Assembly (NCBI RefSeq): GCF_900142845.1
Contig: NZ_FSRU01000002.1
Span: 1,860,001 to 1,924,000 of the forward strand
From: Paraburkholderia phenazinium
GTDB taxonomy: Bacteria > Pseudomonadota > Gammaproteobacteria > Burkholderiales > Burkholderiaceae
Reading direction: 5' to 3'
DNA: 64,000 bases
Within the stretch, counting starts at the first letter, position 1; the number at the start of each line of letters is the position of its first letter. The notes beneath the pieces were generated by a model that was not told the origin of the DNA, ran no database searches, and saw only the letters and a program-made list of their open reading frames with translations. This document shows positions 17,363 through 24,756 of the stretch, one piece after another. The position numbers and the translations under genes were made by a program.

Positions 17363-18090
17363 TATTCACTCCTATTCTACATACACATATCACCGGAAAA
17401 ATCCAGATCAGATCGACAATCAGGGGAGACCGTCGATTAATTCTTCGGATGACCGCTGCCCTTTCACAGATTAGTTCTAGCGCACCGAACAAGGAATTCC
17501 CAGTGAATCATTAAATTTTTTAGATATTATGAAAAATTAAATACAATTGCTTCAAAAACATAAACCATTAGTTATAGCTCAAGGCTCGAATATTCACCAC
17601 ATTACTTTTAATTAATATAAATTGGTATCGCATACATAGCGCTTCTACGGCGCCGGTACACCGCTAAACCGCCGTTACCAACACGATGGCAAAGGCGCAT
17701 GCGCCAACAGCGCGGCGCGCGTGACGGCCAGCCCCTGAGGGTCTGTAAGGCTGACGGGAACGCGAACAATACCCACACGCGCCTGCGGCACAGTACCGAC
17801 GAGCAAGCGTGTCGCAGGGTCTGGAGCGCGCACAGCAATTGACGAAGCGGCATACGAAGCTGCGCCACTTTGCGCTTTCGTTCTCGCTGCGTCGCTCAAT
17901 CGCAGCAACGTCGTCAACCTGATGGCGTGACGTTGCCGCCGTGACTATGGGGAACCCGCGTTGTCCGCACGGGCGAGTGTCCTTTATGCTTAGGTAAATA
18001 CACGTCCTGCAATCTCAGCGCGGATGCGCGGCGCTTCGCCGAACACTCGCTCACCCCATGCAGCAGGACAAGGATCAAGGATCGCCGCCG
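17363..18090. other. AT-rich intergenic island between Rhs tip and prpE
   Basis: About 730 bases without a convincing gene. From about 17380 to 17640 the sequence is strongly AT-rich, unlike anything else in the window, and ends abruptly at a GC-rich block. A TTG-started frame at 17675-17917 (minus) has no recognisable content and could be a gene remnant. The prpE promoter should lie in the final 150 bases, but I see no clear hexamers. Confidence 0.4.
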
Positions 18091-19995
18091 ATGACCCGTT
18101 ACCGCGAGTTCCACCGCCGTTCCATCGAAGCCCCCGAAGACTTCTGGCGCGACGAAGCGCGACGCATCCATTGGGAGACGCCGTTCGAGACCGTCCTCGA
18201 CCGTTCGAACCCGCCGTTCGCGCGCTGGTTCGTCGGCGGCCGGACCAATCTGTGCCACAACGCCGTGGACCGCCATCTCGCGGAACGGGCGCAGCAAAAC
18301 GCGCTGGTGTATGTATCGACGGAAACCGGCATCGAACGACGCTACACCTACGCGGAGCTGTACGCGGAAATCAACCGCATGGCCGCGGTGATGCGCTCGC
18401 TCGGCGTCAAGCGCGGCGACCGCGTGCTGGTCTACCTGCCGATGATCCCCGAAGCCGTGTTCACGATGCTCGCCTGCGCGCGGCTCGGTGCGATTCACTC
18501 GGTGGTGTTCGGCGGCTTCGCGGCGCCGAGTCTCGCCGCACGCATCGACGATGCGAAGCCGGCGCTGATCGTCACCGCCGACGCCGGCGCGCGCGGCGGC
18601 AAGGTGATCGACTACACGCCGCTCGTCGACGAAGCGCTCGCCCGCGCCCAACACAAGCCGCCGCACGTGCTGCGGATCGACCGGCAGCTCGCGCCCGAGC
18701 GCCTGAACGCCAGCTACCTCGTCGACTACGAGCCGCTGCGCGAACAGTTTTTCGACGCCCATGTGCCGTGCGAGTGGCTGGAGTCCAACGAGCCGTCGTA
18801 TGTGCTCTACACCTCAGGCACGACCGGGCGGCCCAAAGGCGTGGTGCGCGACGTGGGCGGCTATGCGGTGGCGCTGGCGGCATCCATGGAGTACATCTTC
18901 GAGGGCCGCGCGGGGGACACCATGTTCACCGCGTCGGACATCGGCTGGGTGGTCGGCCATAGCTACATCATCTATGCGCCGTTGATCGCGGGCCTGACCA
19001 CGGTGATGTACGAAGGCACCCCGATCCGCCCGGACGGCGGCATCTGGTGGCGGCTCGTCGAGCAGCATCGGATCAACCTGATGTTCACCGCGCCGACCGC
19101 CTTGCGCGTCCTCAAGAAACAGGACCCGGCGCTGCTGAAGAAATCCAATCTGTCGAGCTTGCGCACCCTGTTCCTCGCCGGTGAGCCTCTTGACGAACCG
19201 ACCGCCTCATGGATCGCCGACGCGCTCGGCAAACCGGTGGTCGACAACTACTGGCAGACCGAGACCGGCTGGCCGATGCTGGCGATCCAGCGCGGCGTCG
19301 AAGCGCTGCCGCCGAAGCTGGGCTCGCCGGGCGTGCCGGTCTACGGCTACAACCTGACGCTGCGCAACGAGCAGACCGGCGAAGTCTGTGCGCCGGGCGA
19401 GAAAGGCGTGATCACGCTGGGCTATCCGCTGCCGCCGGGCTGCATGTCGACCGTGTGGGGCGACGACCGGCGCTTCGTCAGCACCTACTGGTCGAGCGTG
19501 CCGGACCAGCAGCTCTATTCGACCTTCGACTGGGGTATCCAGGATGCCAACGGCTACGTGACGATCCTCGGCCGCACCGACGATGTGATCAACGTGGCGG
19601 GCCATCGTCTCGGCACGCGGGAGATCGAGGAAGCGTTGTCGAGCCATACGGCGGTGGCTGAAGTCGCGGTGGTGGGCGTGGCCGATCCGCTGAAGGGCCA
19701 GGTGGCGTTGGCGTTCGTCGTGCTGCGCGACGCGGACCGTTATGCGGCTGACGAGGCACGCGCGAAACTGGAGGCCGATCTCATCACCACGGTGGACCGG
19801 CAGCTCGGCGCGATTGCGCGGCCGGCGCGGGTGCATATGGTGTCGATGCTGCCGAAGACGCGCTCCGGCAAGCTGCTGCGCCGCGCGATTGCGGCGCTGG
19901 CGGAAGGCCGCGATCCAGGCGATCTGCCGACCATCGAAGATGCCGGCGCGTTGCAGCAGGTGCGCGATGCGCTGGCCGCCGGTGGGAAAGCTTAG
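18091..19995 (+). CDS. prpE: Propionate--CoA ligase
   Basis: 634 residues if started at the ATG at 18091, which begins like E. coli PrpE (MSxxEFxxRSI) and has AAGGATCAAGG upstream; an in-frame ATG at 18058 is possible. The ANL-family adenylation motif YTSGTTGRPKG, the GWVVGHSY and NYWQTETGWP segments, and the C-terminal PKTRSGKLLRR with the acylatable lysine are all present. The enzyme makes propionyl-CoA from propionate, ATP and CoA, feeding the methylcitrate cycle. No prp genes adjoin it here. Its stop codon overlaps the stop of the convergent mtnN gene. Confidence 0.92.
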   Translation: MTRYREFHRRSIEAPEDFWRDEARRIHWETPFETVLDRSNPPFARWFVGGRTNLCHNAVDRHLAERAQQNALVYVSTETGIERRYTYAELYAEINRMAAVMRSLGVKRGDRVLVYLPMIPEAVFTMLACARLGAIHSVVFGGFAAPSLAARIDDAKPALIVTADAGARGGKVIDYTPLVDEALARAQHKPPHVLRIDRQLAPERLNASYLVDYEPLREQFFDAHVPCEWLESNEPSYVLYTSGTTGRPKGVVRDVGGYAVALAASMEYIFEGRAGDTMFTASDIGWVVGHSYIIYAPLIAGLTTVMYEGTPIRPDGGIWWRLVEQHRINLMFTAPTALRVLKKQDPALLKKSNLSSLRTLFLAGEPLDEPTASWIADALGKPVVDNYWQTETGWPMLAIQRGVEALPPKLGSPGVPVYGYNLTLRNEQTGEVCAPGEKGVITLGYPLPPGCMSTVWGDDRRFVSTYWSSVPDQQLYSTFDWGIQDANGYVTILGRTDDVINVAGHRLGTREIEEALSSHTAVAEVAVVGVADPLKGQVALAFVVLRDADRYAADEARAKLEADLITTVDRQLGAIARPARVHMVSMLPKTRSGKLLRRAIAALAEGRDPGDLPTIEDAGALQQVRDALAAGGKA

Positions 19996-20786
19996 CCGGC
20001 GACAGCGCGGGCCTGCAAAAAGCGCTTCAGAATGCCGTTCGAATACGTCCCGGCGATCTCGGTCAGAAACGACGCGAACGACGTAGGCGCGTGCGCGTCA
20101 GCCGTGTCCGAGATCGTGCGCACGATCGCGCACGGCACACCGTATTCATGACACACCTGGGCAATCGCGGCGCCTTCCATTTCGACGGCGAGCGCATCGG
20201 GCAAGGCCTCGCGCAGCGCTTCGACGGCCGCCGCACTGGCGACGAACTGATCGCCGCTGATGATGAGCCCCCGATGCACCTGCGGCAGTTGCGTGCCGAA
20301 GCGCGCCGCCAGCGCGGGCCCCTCTTCCGCGACAAACTTCCCGGTTGCCGCCGCGAGTTGATCCGCCAGTCCCTGATCCGCGGCGAAGCGTGCGACGCCG
20401 AGCAGCGGCACTTCAAAACGCGGAAATAGCGGCGAGGCGTCGAGATCGTGCTGCGTCAGGGAATCGGCCACGACGACGTCGCCAATCCGCACCTCACGTC
20501 CCACCCCGCCGGCGACACCCGTGAACACCACCGCCTCGACATCGAACGCATGGATCAGCGCGCTGACCGTCGCGGCCGCCGCCACCTTGCCGATACGCGC
20601 GAGCGTCACGACGCACGGCGCGCCGTGCACGGTGCCGAGGTGATAATCGCGGCGGCCGTGCGTGACCGTGCGCACGCCGGATTCGGCGCGCATGGCCTCG
20701 ACCAGATCGCCGAGTTCCTGCGGCAAGGCCGCCATGACGCCGAGCGGACGCCCCCCGCCCGCGGCCCCGGTTTGCGCTGTGCTCAT
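19992..20786 (-). CDS. mtnN: 5'-methylthioadenosine/S-adenosylhomocysteine nucleosidase
   Basis: 264 residues of the PNP/UDP-phosphorylase fold. GVMAALPQEL, VVFTGVAGG, the AVEMEGAAIAQV segment with its substrate-binding glutamate and RTISDTAD with the catalytic aspartate match the MTAN (Pfs) family. It cleaves adenine from methylthioadenosine and S-adenosylhomocysteine, recycling methionine and clearing inhibitors of methylation. The ATG overlaps the uvrD stop by four bases (ATGA), so the two genes are coupled; the frame runs further upstream only inside uvrD. Confidence 0.85.
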   Translation of the reverse strand: MSTAQTGAAGGGRPLGVMAALPQELGDLVEAMRAESGVRTVTHGRRDYHLGTVHGAPCVVTLARIGKVAAAATVSALIHAFDVEAVVFTGVAGGVGREVRIGDVVVADSLTQHDLDASPLFPRFEVPLLGVARFAADQGLADQLAAATGKFVAEEGPALAARFGTQLPQVHRGLIISGDQFVASAAAVEALREALPDALAVEMEGAAIAQVCHEYGVPCAIVRTISDTADAHAPTSFASFLTEIAGTYSNGILKRFLQARAVAG

Positions 20787-23167
20787 TCGACCGCCTGCAG
20801 TTTGGCGACGGCGAGCGCCAGCCACTTCTCGCCATGCCGCTTGAACTTGACCTGTGCCTTGGCATCCGTGCCGCCACCTTCGAGCGCGGTGATCGTGCCT
20901 TCGCCGAACTTGGTGTGGAACACTTGCTGACCGACGCGGAAGCCGCTTTCGGCGGCGCGCTGTTCATTGGCGAACGCCGGCAGCGACACCGGGGTCGACG
21001 ACGACGGACCGGTGTAACCCGGCCGGGCGAACCAGTCGCGGCCATAGCCGGCGTTGTCGGAACGGCCGCCCCAACGGGCGCCCGCTTCGACCTTGGGCGT
21101 GAGCCACTTGAGCGTTTCCTGCGGCAGTTCGTCGAAGAAACGCGAACGGATGTTGTAGCGCGTCTGGCCGTGCAGCATCCGGCTCTGCGCGAAGGAAAGA
21201 TACAGCCGCTCCTTGGCGCGCGTGATCGCCACATACATCAGACGGCGCTCTTCTTCGAGGCCGTCGGTTTCCATCGCGCTGTTCTCGTGCGGGAAAAGAC
21301 CTTCTTCGAGACCGGTGATAAACACGGCGGTGAATTCGAGGCCCTTGGCCGCGTGGACCGTCATCAGTTGCACGGCTTCCTGGCCGGCCTGCGCCTGGTT
21401 GTCGCCAGCTTCGAGCGAAGCGTGCGAGAGGAAGCCGGCGAGCGGCGTCATCGTATCGGGGTTCTGCGCGGGGTCGGTGAAGTTCGGTGCGTCGAGGACG
21501 ACGGTGTTGGGGTCGTCGGTCGCGCTCACCAGTTCCGGCGCGGTGGTCGCACCCGGACGCAGCGGGATGGAACGCGCGGGCGTGTCGAGTCCGTAGCCTT
21601 CTTCGCTGACGAAAGCGGCCGCCGCGTTGACCAGTTCCTGCAAGTTCTCGAGGCGGTCCTGACCTTCGCGTTCGGTCTGATAAAACTCCGACAGACCGCT
21701 GGCGCGCACCACGTACTCGACCGTCTCGGGCAAGCTCATCTGCTGGGTTTCCGCGCGCATCTTGCCGATCAGATTTGCGAAGCCGGCGAGGCTCGAACCC
21801 GCCTTGCCGGCGACGTACGGAATCGCCGCCGCCATCGAGCAGTTGTAAAGCCGTGCCGCGTCCGCGAGCTGCTCGATCGAGCGCGCGCCGATTCCTCGAG
21901 TCGGGAAATTGACGACGCGCGAAAACGCGGTGTCGTCGTTCGGGTTGTCGATCAGGCGCAGATAGGCGAGCGCGTGCTTGATTTCCTGACGCTCGAAGAA
22001 GCGTAGGCCGCCGTACACGCGATAGGCGATACCGGCGTTGACAAGCGTGTGTTCGATGGTGCGCGACTGCGCGTTGCTCCGGTACAGCACGGCGACTTCG
22101 CTGCGCGAGGTGCCGGTGCTGATGAGCGCCTTGATTTCCTCGACGATCCAGCCGGCTTCCTGGGTATCGGTGGTGGCTTCGTAGACGCGCACGGGTTCGC
22201 CGTGACCGGCGTCGGTGCGCAGGTTCTTGCCGAGCCGCCGCGAGTTATTGGCGATCAACTGATTGGCCGCATCGAGGATGTGGCCGTGCGAGCGATAGTT
22301 CTGCTCGAGCTTGATCAGATGGCGGACATTGAACTCCTGTTCGAAGTCGCGCATGTTGCCGACGTTGGCGCCGCGGAATGCGTAGATGGACTGGTCGTCG
22401 TCGCCGACGGCGAAGATCGAGTTGGTCTGCCCGGCGAGCATCTTGAGCCAGGCGTACTGAAGCTTGTTGGTGTCCTGGAACTCGTCGACGAGGATGTGGC
22501 GGAAGCGCGCCTGATAGTGGGCACGCAGCGGCGGATTATGGGCGAGCAGTTCGAAGCAGCGCAGCAGCAGTTCGGGGAAATCGACGACGCCTTCGCGCTG
22601 GCACTGCTGGTCGTAGGCTTCGTAGAGTTCGACGAACTTGCGGTTGAAGTTGTCGGTGGCGTCGACGTCTTTGGGGCGCAGGCCCTGCTCTTTGGCGTTG
22701 TTGATGAAGTACTGGAGATTTTTCGCCGGGTACTTTTCGTCGTCGATATTCAGGCCCTTCATCAGACGTTTGATCGCGGAGAGCTGGTCGGCGGTATCGA
22801 GGATCTGGAAGGTGGCGGGCAGGCCGGCGTCGCGGTGATGGGCGCGCAGCATGCGGTTACAGAGGCCGTGGAAGGTGCCGATCCACATGCCTCGTGTGTC
22901 GATGGGGAGGAGAGCTTGCAGGCGCGCCATCATTTCGCGGGCGGCTTTGTTGGTGAAGGTGACCGCGAGGATGGTGGCTGGCGATGCCAGACCTTGCTGG
23001 ATGAGCCACGCGATGCGGGTGATCAGGACGCGGGTTTTGCCGCTGCCCGCGCCGGCCAGAATCAGCGCCGGTTCGTTCGGGAGCGTTACCGCGGCGTGTT
23101 GTTCGGGGTTCAGGTTGTTGAGGAGTTCGGGCATTTTCCAGAGGGTCGGCGGCGGTTCGTTCGTCAT
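20783..23167 (-). CDS. uvrD: DNA helicase II, UvrD/PcrA type
   Basis: 794 residues, a superfamily 1A helicase. Walker A is GAGSGKTRVL (about res 38-47), Walker B region DEFQDTN, then GDDDQSIYAFRGA (motif III), QNYRSHGHI (IV) and VHAAKGLEF (V); a C-terminal Tudor-like segment (VFHTKFGEGTI) binds RNA polymerase in relatives. It unwinds DNA in nucleotide-excision and mismatch repair. A second in-frame ATG 33 bases in (MPELLNNLNPEQ) may be the real start; the first ATG overlaps a TATAAT and has no ribosome site. Coupled to mtnN downstream. Confidence 0.9.
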   Translation of the reverse strand: MTNEPPPTLWKMPELLNNLNPEQHAAVTLPNEPALILAGAGSGKTRVLITRIAWLIQQGLASPATILAVTFTNKAAREMMARLQALLPIDTRGMWIGTFHGLCNRMLRAHHRDAGLPATFQILDTADQLSAIKRLMKGLNIDDEKYPAKNLQYFINNAKEQGLRPKDVDATDNFNRKFVELYEAYDQQCQREGVVDFPELLLRCFELLAHNPPLRAHYQARFRHILVDEFQDTNKLQYAWLKMLAGQTNSIFAVGDDDQSIYAFRGANVGNMRDFEQEFNVRHLIKLEQNYRSHGHILDAANQLIANNSRRLGKNLRTDAGHGEPVRVYEATTDTQEAGWIVEEIKALISTGTSRSEVAVLYRSNAQSRTIEHTLVNAGIAYRVYGGLRFFERQEIKHALAYLRLIDNPNDDTAFSRVVNFPTRGIGARSIEQLADAARLYNCSMAAAIPYVAGKAGSSLAGFANLIGKMRAETQQMSLPETVEYVVRASGLSEFYQTEREGQDRLENLQELVNAAAAFVSEEGYGLDTPARSIPLRPGATTAPELVSATDDPNTVVLDAPNFTDPAQNPDTMTPLAGFLSHASLEAGDNQAQAGQEAVQLMTVHAAKGLEFTAVFITGLEEGLFPHENSAMETDGLEEERRLMYVAITRAKERLYLSFAQSRMLHGQTRYNIRSRFFDELPQETLKWLTPKVEAGARWGGRSDNAGYGRDWFARPGYTGPSSSTPVSLPAFANEQRAAESGFRVGQQVFHTKFGEGTITALEGGGTDAKAQVKFKRHGEKWLALAVAKLQAVE

Positions 23168-23206
23168 TATAAGGTTCGGGGGTGGGTTTGGTTTTTTGGG
23201 GTTTTG

Positions 23207-23371
23207 CCTGCGCGGCGCTTTTGGTGGGTTGCTTACGGGGTTGGCCTTTTTTTGCGTTCCCTCTGGGTCTGCTTGCCTGCGGCGCCTTGGTTTTGGTTGT
23301 TTTATCTATGGTGTTGGCCTTTCCTTGCATTCGTATCGGTCTATTTGCGTCGCCCCTGTGCGGGGCGGCAC
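23207..23371. repeat. Dispersed palindromic repeat, left arm next to IS
   Basis: Contains the arm sequence seen in the other copies, ending in CCCCTGTGCGGGGCGGCAC. Part of the arm is duplicated: GCCTGCGGCGC...GTTGGCC occurs once at about 23207-23262 and again from about 23274. It ends exactly where the IS begins, and the mirror-image arm starts on the other side of the IS. Confidence 0.75.
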
Positions 23372-23411
23372 TGTAGTGGTCAAGCCCCTTTGGACACCCA
23401 CAAAGGGGTTT

Positions 23412-24248
23412 TCAGTAAATAGAAGCCTCATAACGCGCCGGTGGCGAATCATTGGCCGCCGAATGGATGCGCCGGTAGTTGTAAAAGTCAGCCACGTAAC
23501 CCGCGATATCGCGCTGGGCCTGTTCGTGACTGCAGTACTCCTGTTCTCCGATCCATTCACTCTTCAGGCTTCTGAAGAAGCGCTCGACCACCGCGTTGTC
23601 CCAGCAGTTTCCCTTTCGGCTCATGCTCTGCACCATCCCGTTTGCCTTCAGATCACTCACGAAGCGTTCGCTGGTGTACTGGCAGCCCTGGTCGGAGTGG
23701 AACATCAGTCCGGGGGCTGGGCGCCGGCTGCTGCGGGCCTGCTGTAGCGCCTGGATCACCAGCTCGGTATCCGCCTGCAAGGCAAACGCCCAGCCCACGA
23801 TGCGACGCGAATGCAGATCCATCACGATCGCCAGATAGGACCAGCCCTGCCGCGTTCTCACATACGTAATGTCACCGGCCCATACCCGGTTGATCGCACC
23901 CGGCTCGAACTTGCGCTCCAGCAGGTTGGGCGCCACCAGTGCTTCACCTTCGGCCTTGCGATAGCGGTGCGTTCGCCGTCGCGCCACCGCCAGTTGCGCC
24001 TCGCGCATCAGCGAACGGGCCCGGTAGCGTCCGATCGCGTGACCTTGCTGCTGCAGCGCCCGCGCCATCCTGCGACTGCCGTAACTGCTGCGGCTCTCGC
24101 TGTGGATCTGGCGCACAGTTCTGAGTAGCGCGGGTGAAGCTGCCGGCTTGCAAACCCGTCCCGCGAACGCGTAGTAGCTGCTTCGCGGCACCTTCAGCAA
24201 CCTGCACATCAGACTCACCGGCCAGGCCTTCTTCAGCGAACGGATCAC
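23412..24248 (-). CDS. IS3-family transposase OrfB (DDE integrase core)
   Basis: 278 residues from a GTG. An HTH_21-like region (about 50-105, SYGSRRMARALQQQGHAIG) precedes the rve catalytic core with the three acidic residues in GDITYV, HSDQG and ERFFRSLKSE. It appears intact. In IS3 elements the active enzyme is an OrfAB fusion made by -1 frameshifting; the OrfB frame is open back to the slippery site at 24290-24296, so the fusion can be made here. Confidence 0.92.
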   Translation of the reverse strand: MIRSLKKAWPVSLMCRLLKVPRSSYYAFAGRVCKPAASPALLRTVRQIHSESRSSYGSRRMARALQQQGHAIGRYRARSLMREAQLAVARRRTHRYRKAEGEALVAPNLLERKFEPGAINRVWAGDITYVRTRQGWSYLAIVMDLHSRRIVGWAFALQADTELVIQALQQARSSRRPAPGLMFHSDQGCQYTSERFVSDLKANGMVQSMSRKGNCWDNAVVERFFRSLKSEWIGEQEYCSHEQAQRDIAGYVADFYNYRRIHSAANDSPPARYEASIY

Positions 24249-24547
24249 TTCGAGGAGCGATCCAGTTCCTTGACGAAGAAGGCCGTGGACTTTTTTAGTA
24301 TGTCGCGCTCACGTTCAAGCTCGACCACCCGCGCCTCAAGCTCCCGGATACGCCGCTGGTCAGCTTTGACCTGCACCTGCGTGCGCGGCGGCTGGACCTG
24401 CTCGGCGCGCCACTGCGCCACCCACCGCCGCAACGCCGTATCGCCAACACCTAGCGCTTCGCTGGCCTTCGCGAACGAGTAGCCCTGCGCAACCACCAGC
24501 TGCACCGCTTCTGCCTTGAATTCGTCAGTTATGTTCCGTCTGCTCAT
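24245..24547 (-). CDS. IS3-family transposase OrfA
   Basis: 100 residues. An HTH_Tnp_1 helix-turn-helix (about 1-55, ITDEFKAEAVQLVVAQGYSF, ALRRWVAQWR) is followed by a leucine-zipper-like coiled coil (about 65-90, RRIRELEARVVELERERDIL). OrfA binds the inverted repeats and oligomerises. It overlaps OrfB by four bases. Confidence 0.92.
   Translation of the reverse strand: MSRRNITDEFKAEAVQLVVAQGYSFAKASEALGVGDTALRRWVAQWRAEQVQPPRTQVQVKADQRRIRELEARVVELERERDILKKSTAFFVKELDRSSK
24290..24296 (-). promoter_or_regulatory. Programmed -1 frameshift site in IS3 orfAB
   Basis: The minus strand reads A AAA AAG in the OrfA frame (CTA AAA AAG encodes Leu-Lys-Lys). This is the classic bacterial slippery heptamer, and OrfB lies in the -1 frame, open from this point. 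Confidence 0.8.
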
Positions 24548-24608
24548 TTCTCACCTCGGTTGGAGAATTATCCCCTTTAGAGGTGTCCAGAGTCATTGGA
24601 CCACTACA

Positions 24609-24706
24609 GTGCCGCCCCGCACAGGGGCGACGCCAATAGACCACTAAGAATGCAAGAAAAGGCCAACACCCCAAGAACACAGCCAAAAGCGCCGCGCAAG
24701 CCCCCC
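24609..24706. repeat. Dispersed palindromic repeat, right arm next to IS
   Basis: Begins GTGCCGCCCCGCACAGGGGC and continues with the inverted form of the arm (CCAATAGACCACTAAGAATG, then GGCCAACAC). Mirror image of the sequence left of the IS. Its outer edge lies about 13 bases from the valS -10 box. Confidence 0.75.
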
Positions 24707-24718
24707 CCTCCAACCCTT

Positions 24719-24724
24719 TATAAT
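24719..24724 (+). promoter_or_regulatory. -10 box upstream of valS
   Basis: Perfect TATAAT 33 bases before the start codon. No recognisable -35 at 16-18 bases; that position falls at the edge of the palindromic repeat, so the insertion history of the repeat may have changed this promoter. Confidence 0.4.
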
Positions 24725-24756
24725 GAAAGATTCCACCGCATCCCAGACCACGCACA

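Larger units (their letters stand above)
23372..24608 (-). mobile_element. IS3-family insertion sequence, 1237 bp
   Basis: Ends are TGTAGTGGTC at 23372 and its inverted form finishing CCACTACA at 24608; the imperfect inverted repeats extend about 38 bases and include GGACACC and AAAGGGG. It carries two overlapping genes (OrfA, OrfB) with a -1 frameshift signal. TG...CA termini and size fit IS3. There is no direct target duplication; instead both sides continue into inverted copies of a repeat arm (GGCAC on the left, GTGCC on the right). Confidence 0.9.

Noticed and set aside
17675..17917. Minus-strand open frame of 80 codons next to the AT-rich island
   Set aside because: TTG start, no good ribosome site and no recognisable content. 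Could be a gene fragment but not supportable.
23166..23171. TATAAT overlapping the first uvrD ATG as a promoter
   Set aside because: No -35 hexamer at 16-18 bases, only useful as a hint that the second ATG may be the true start.
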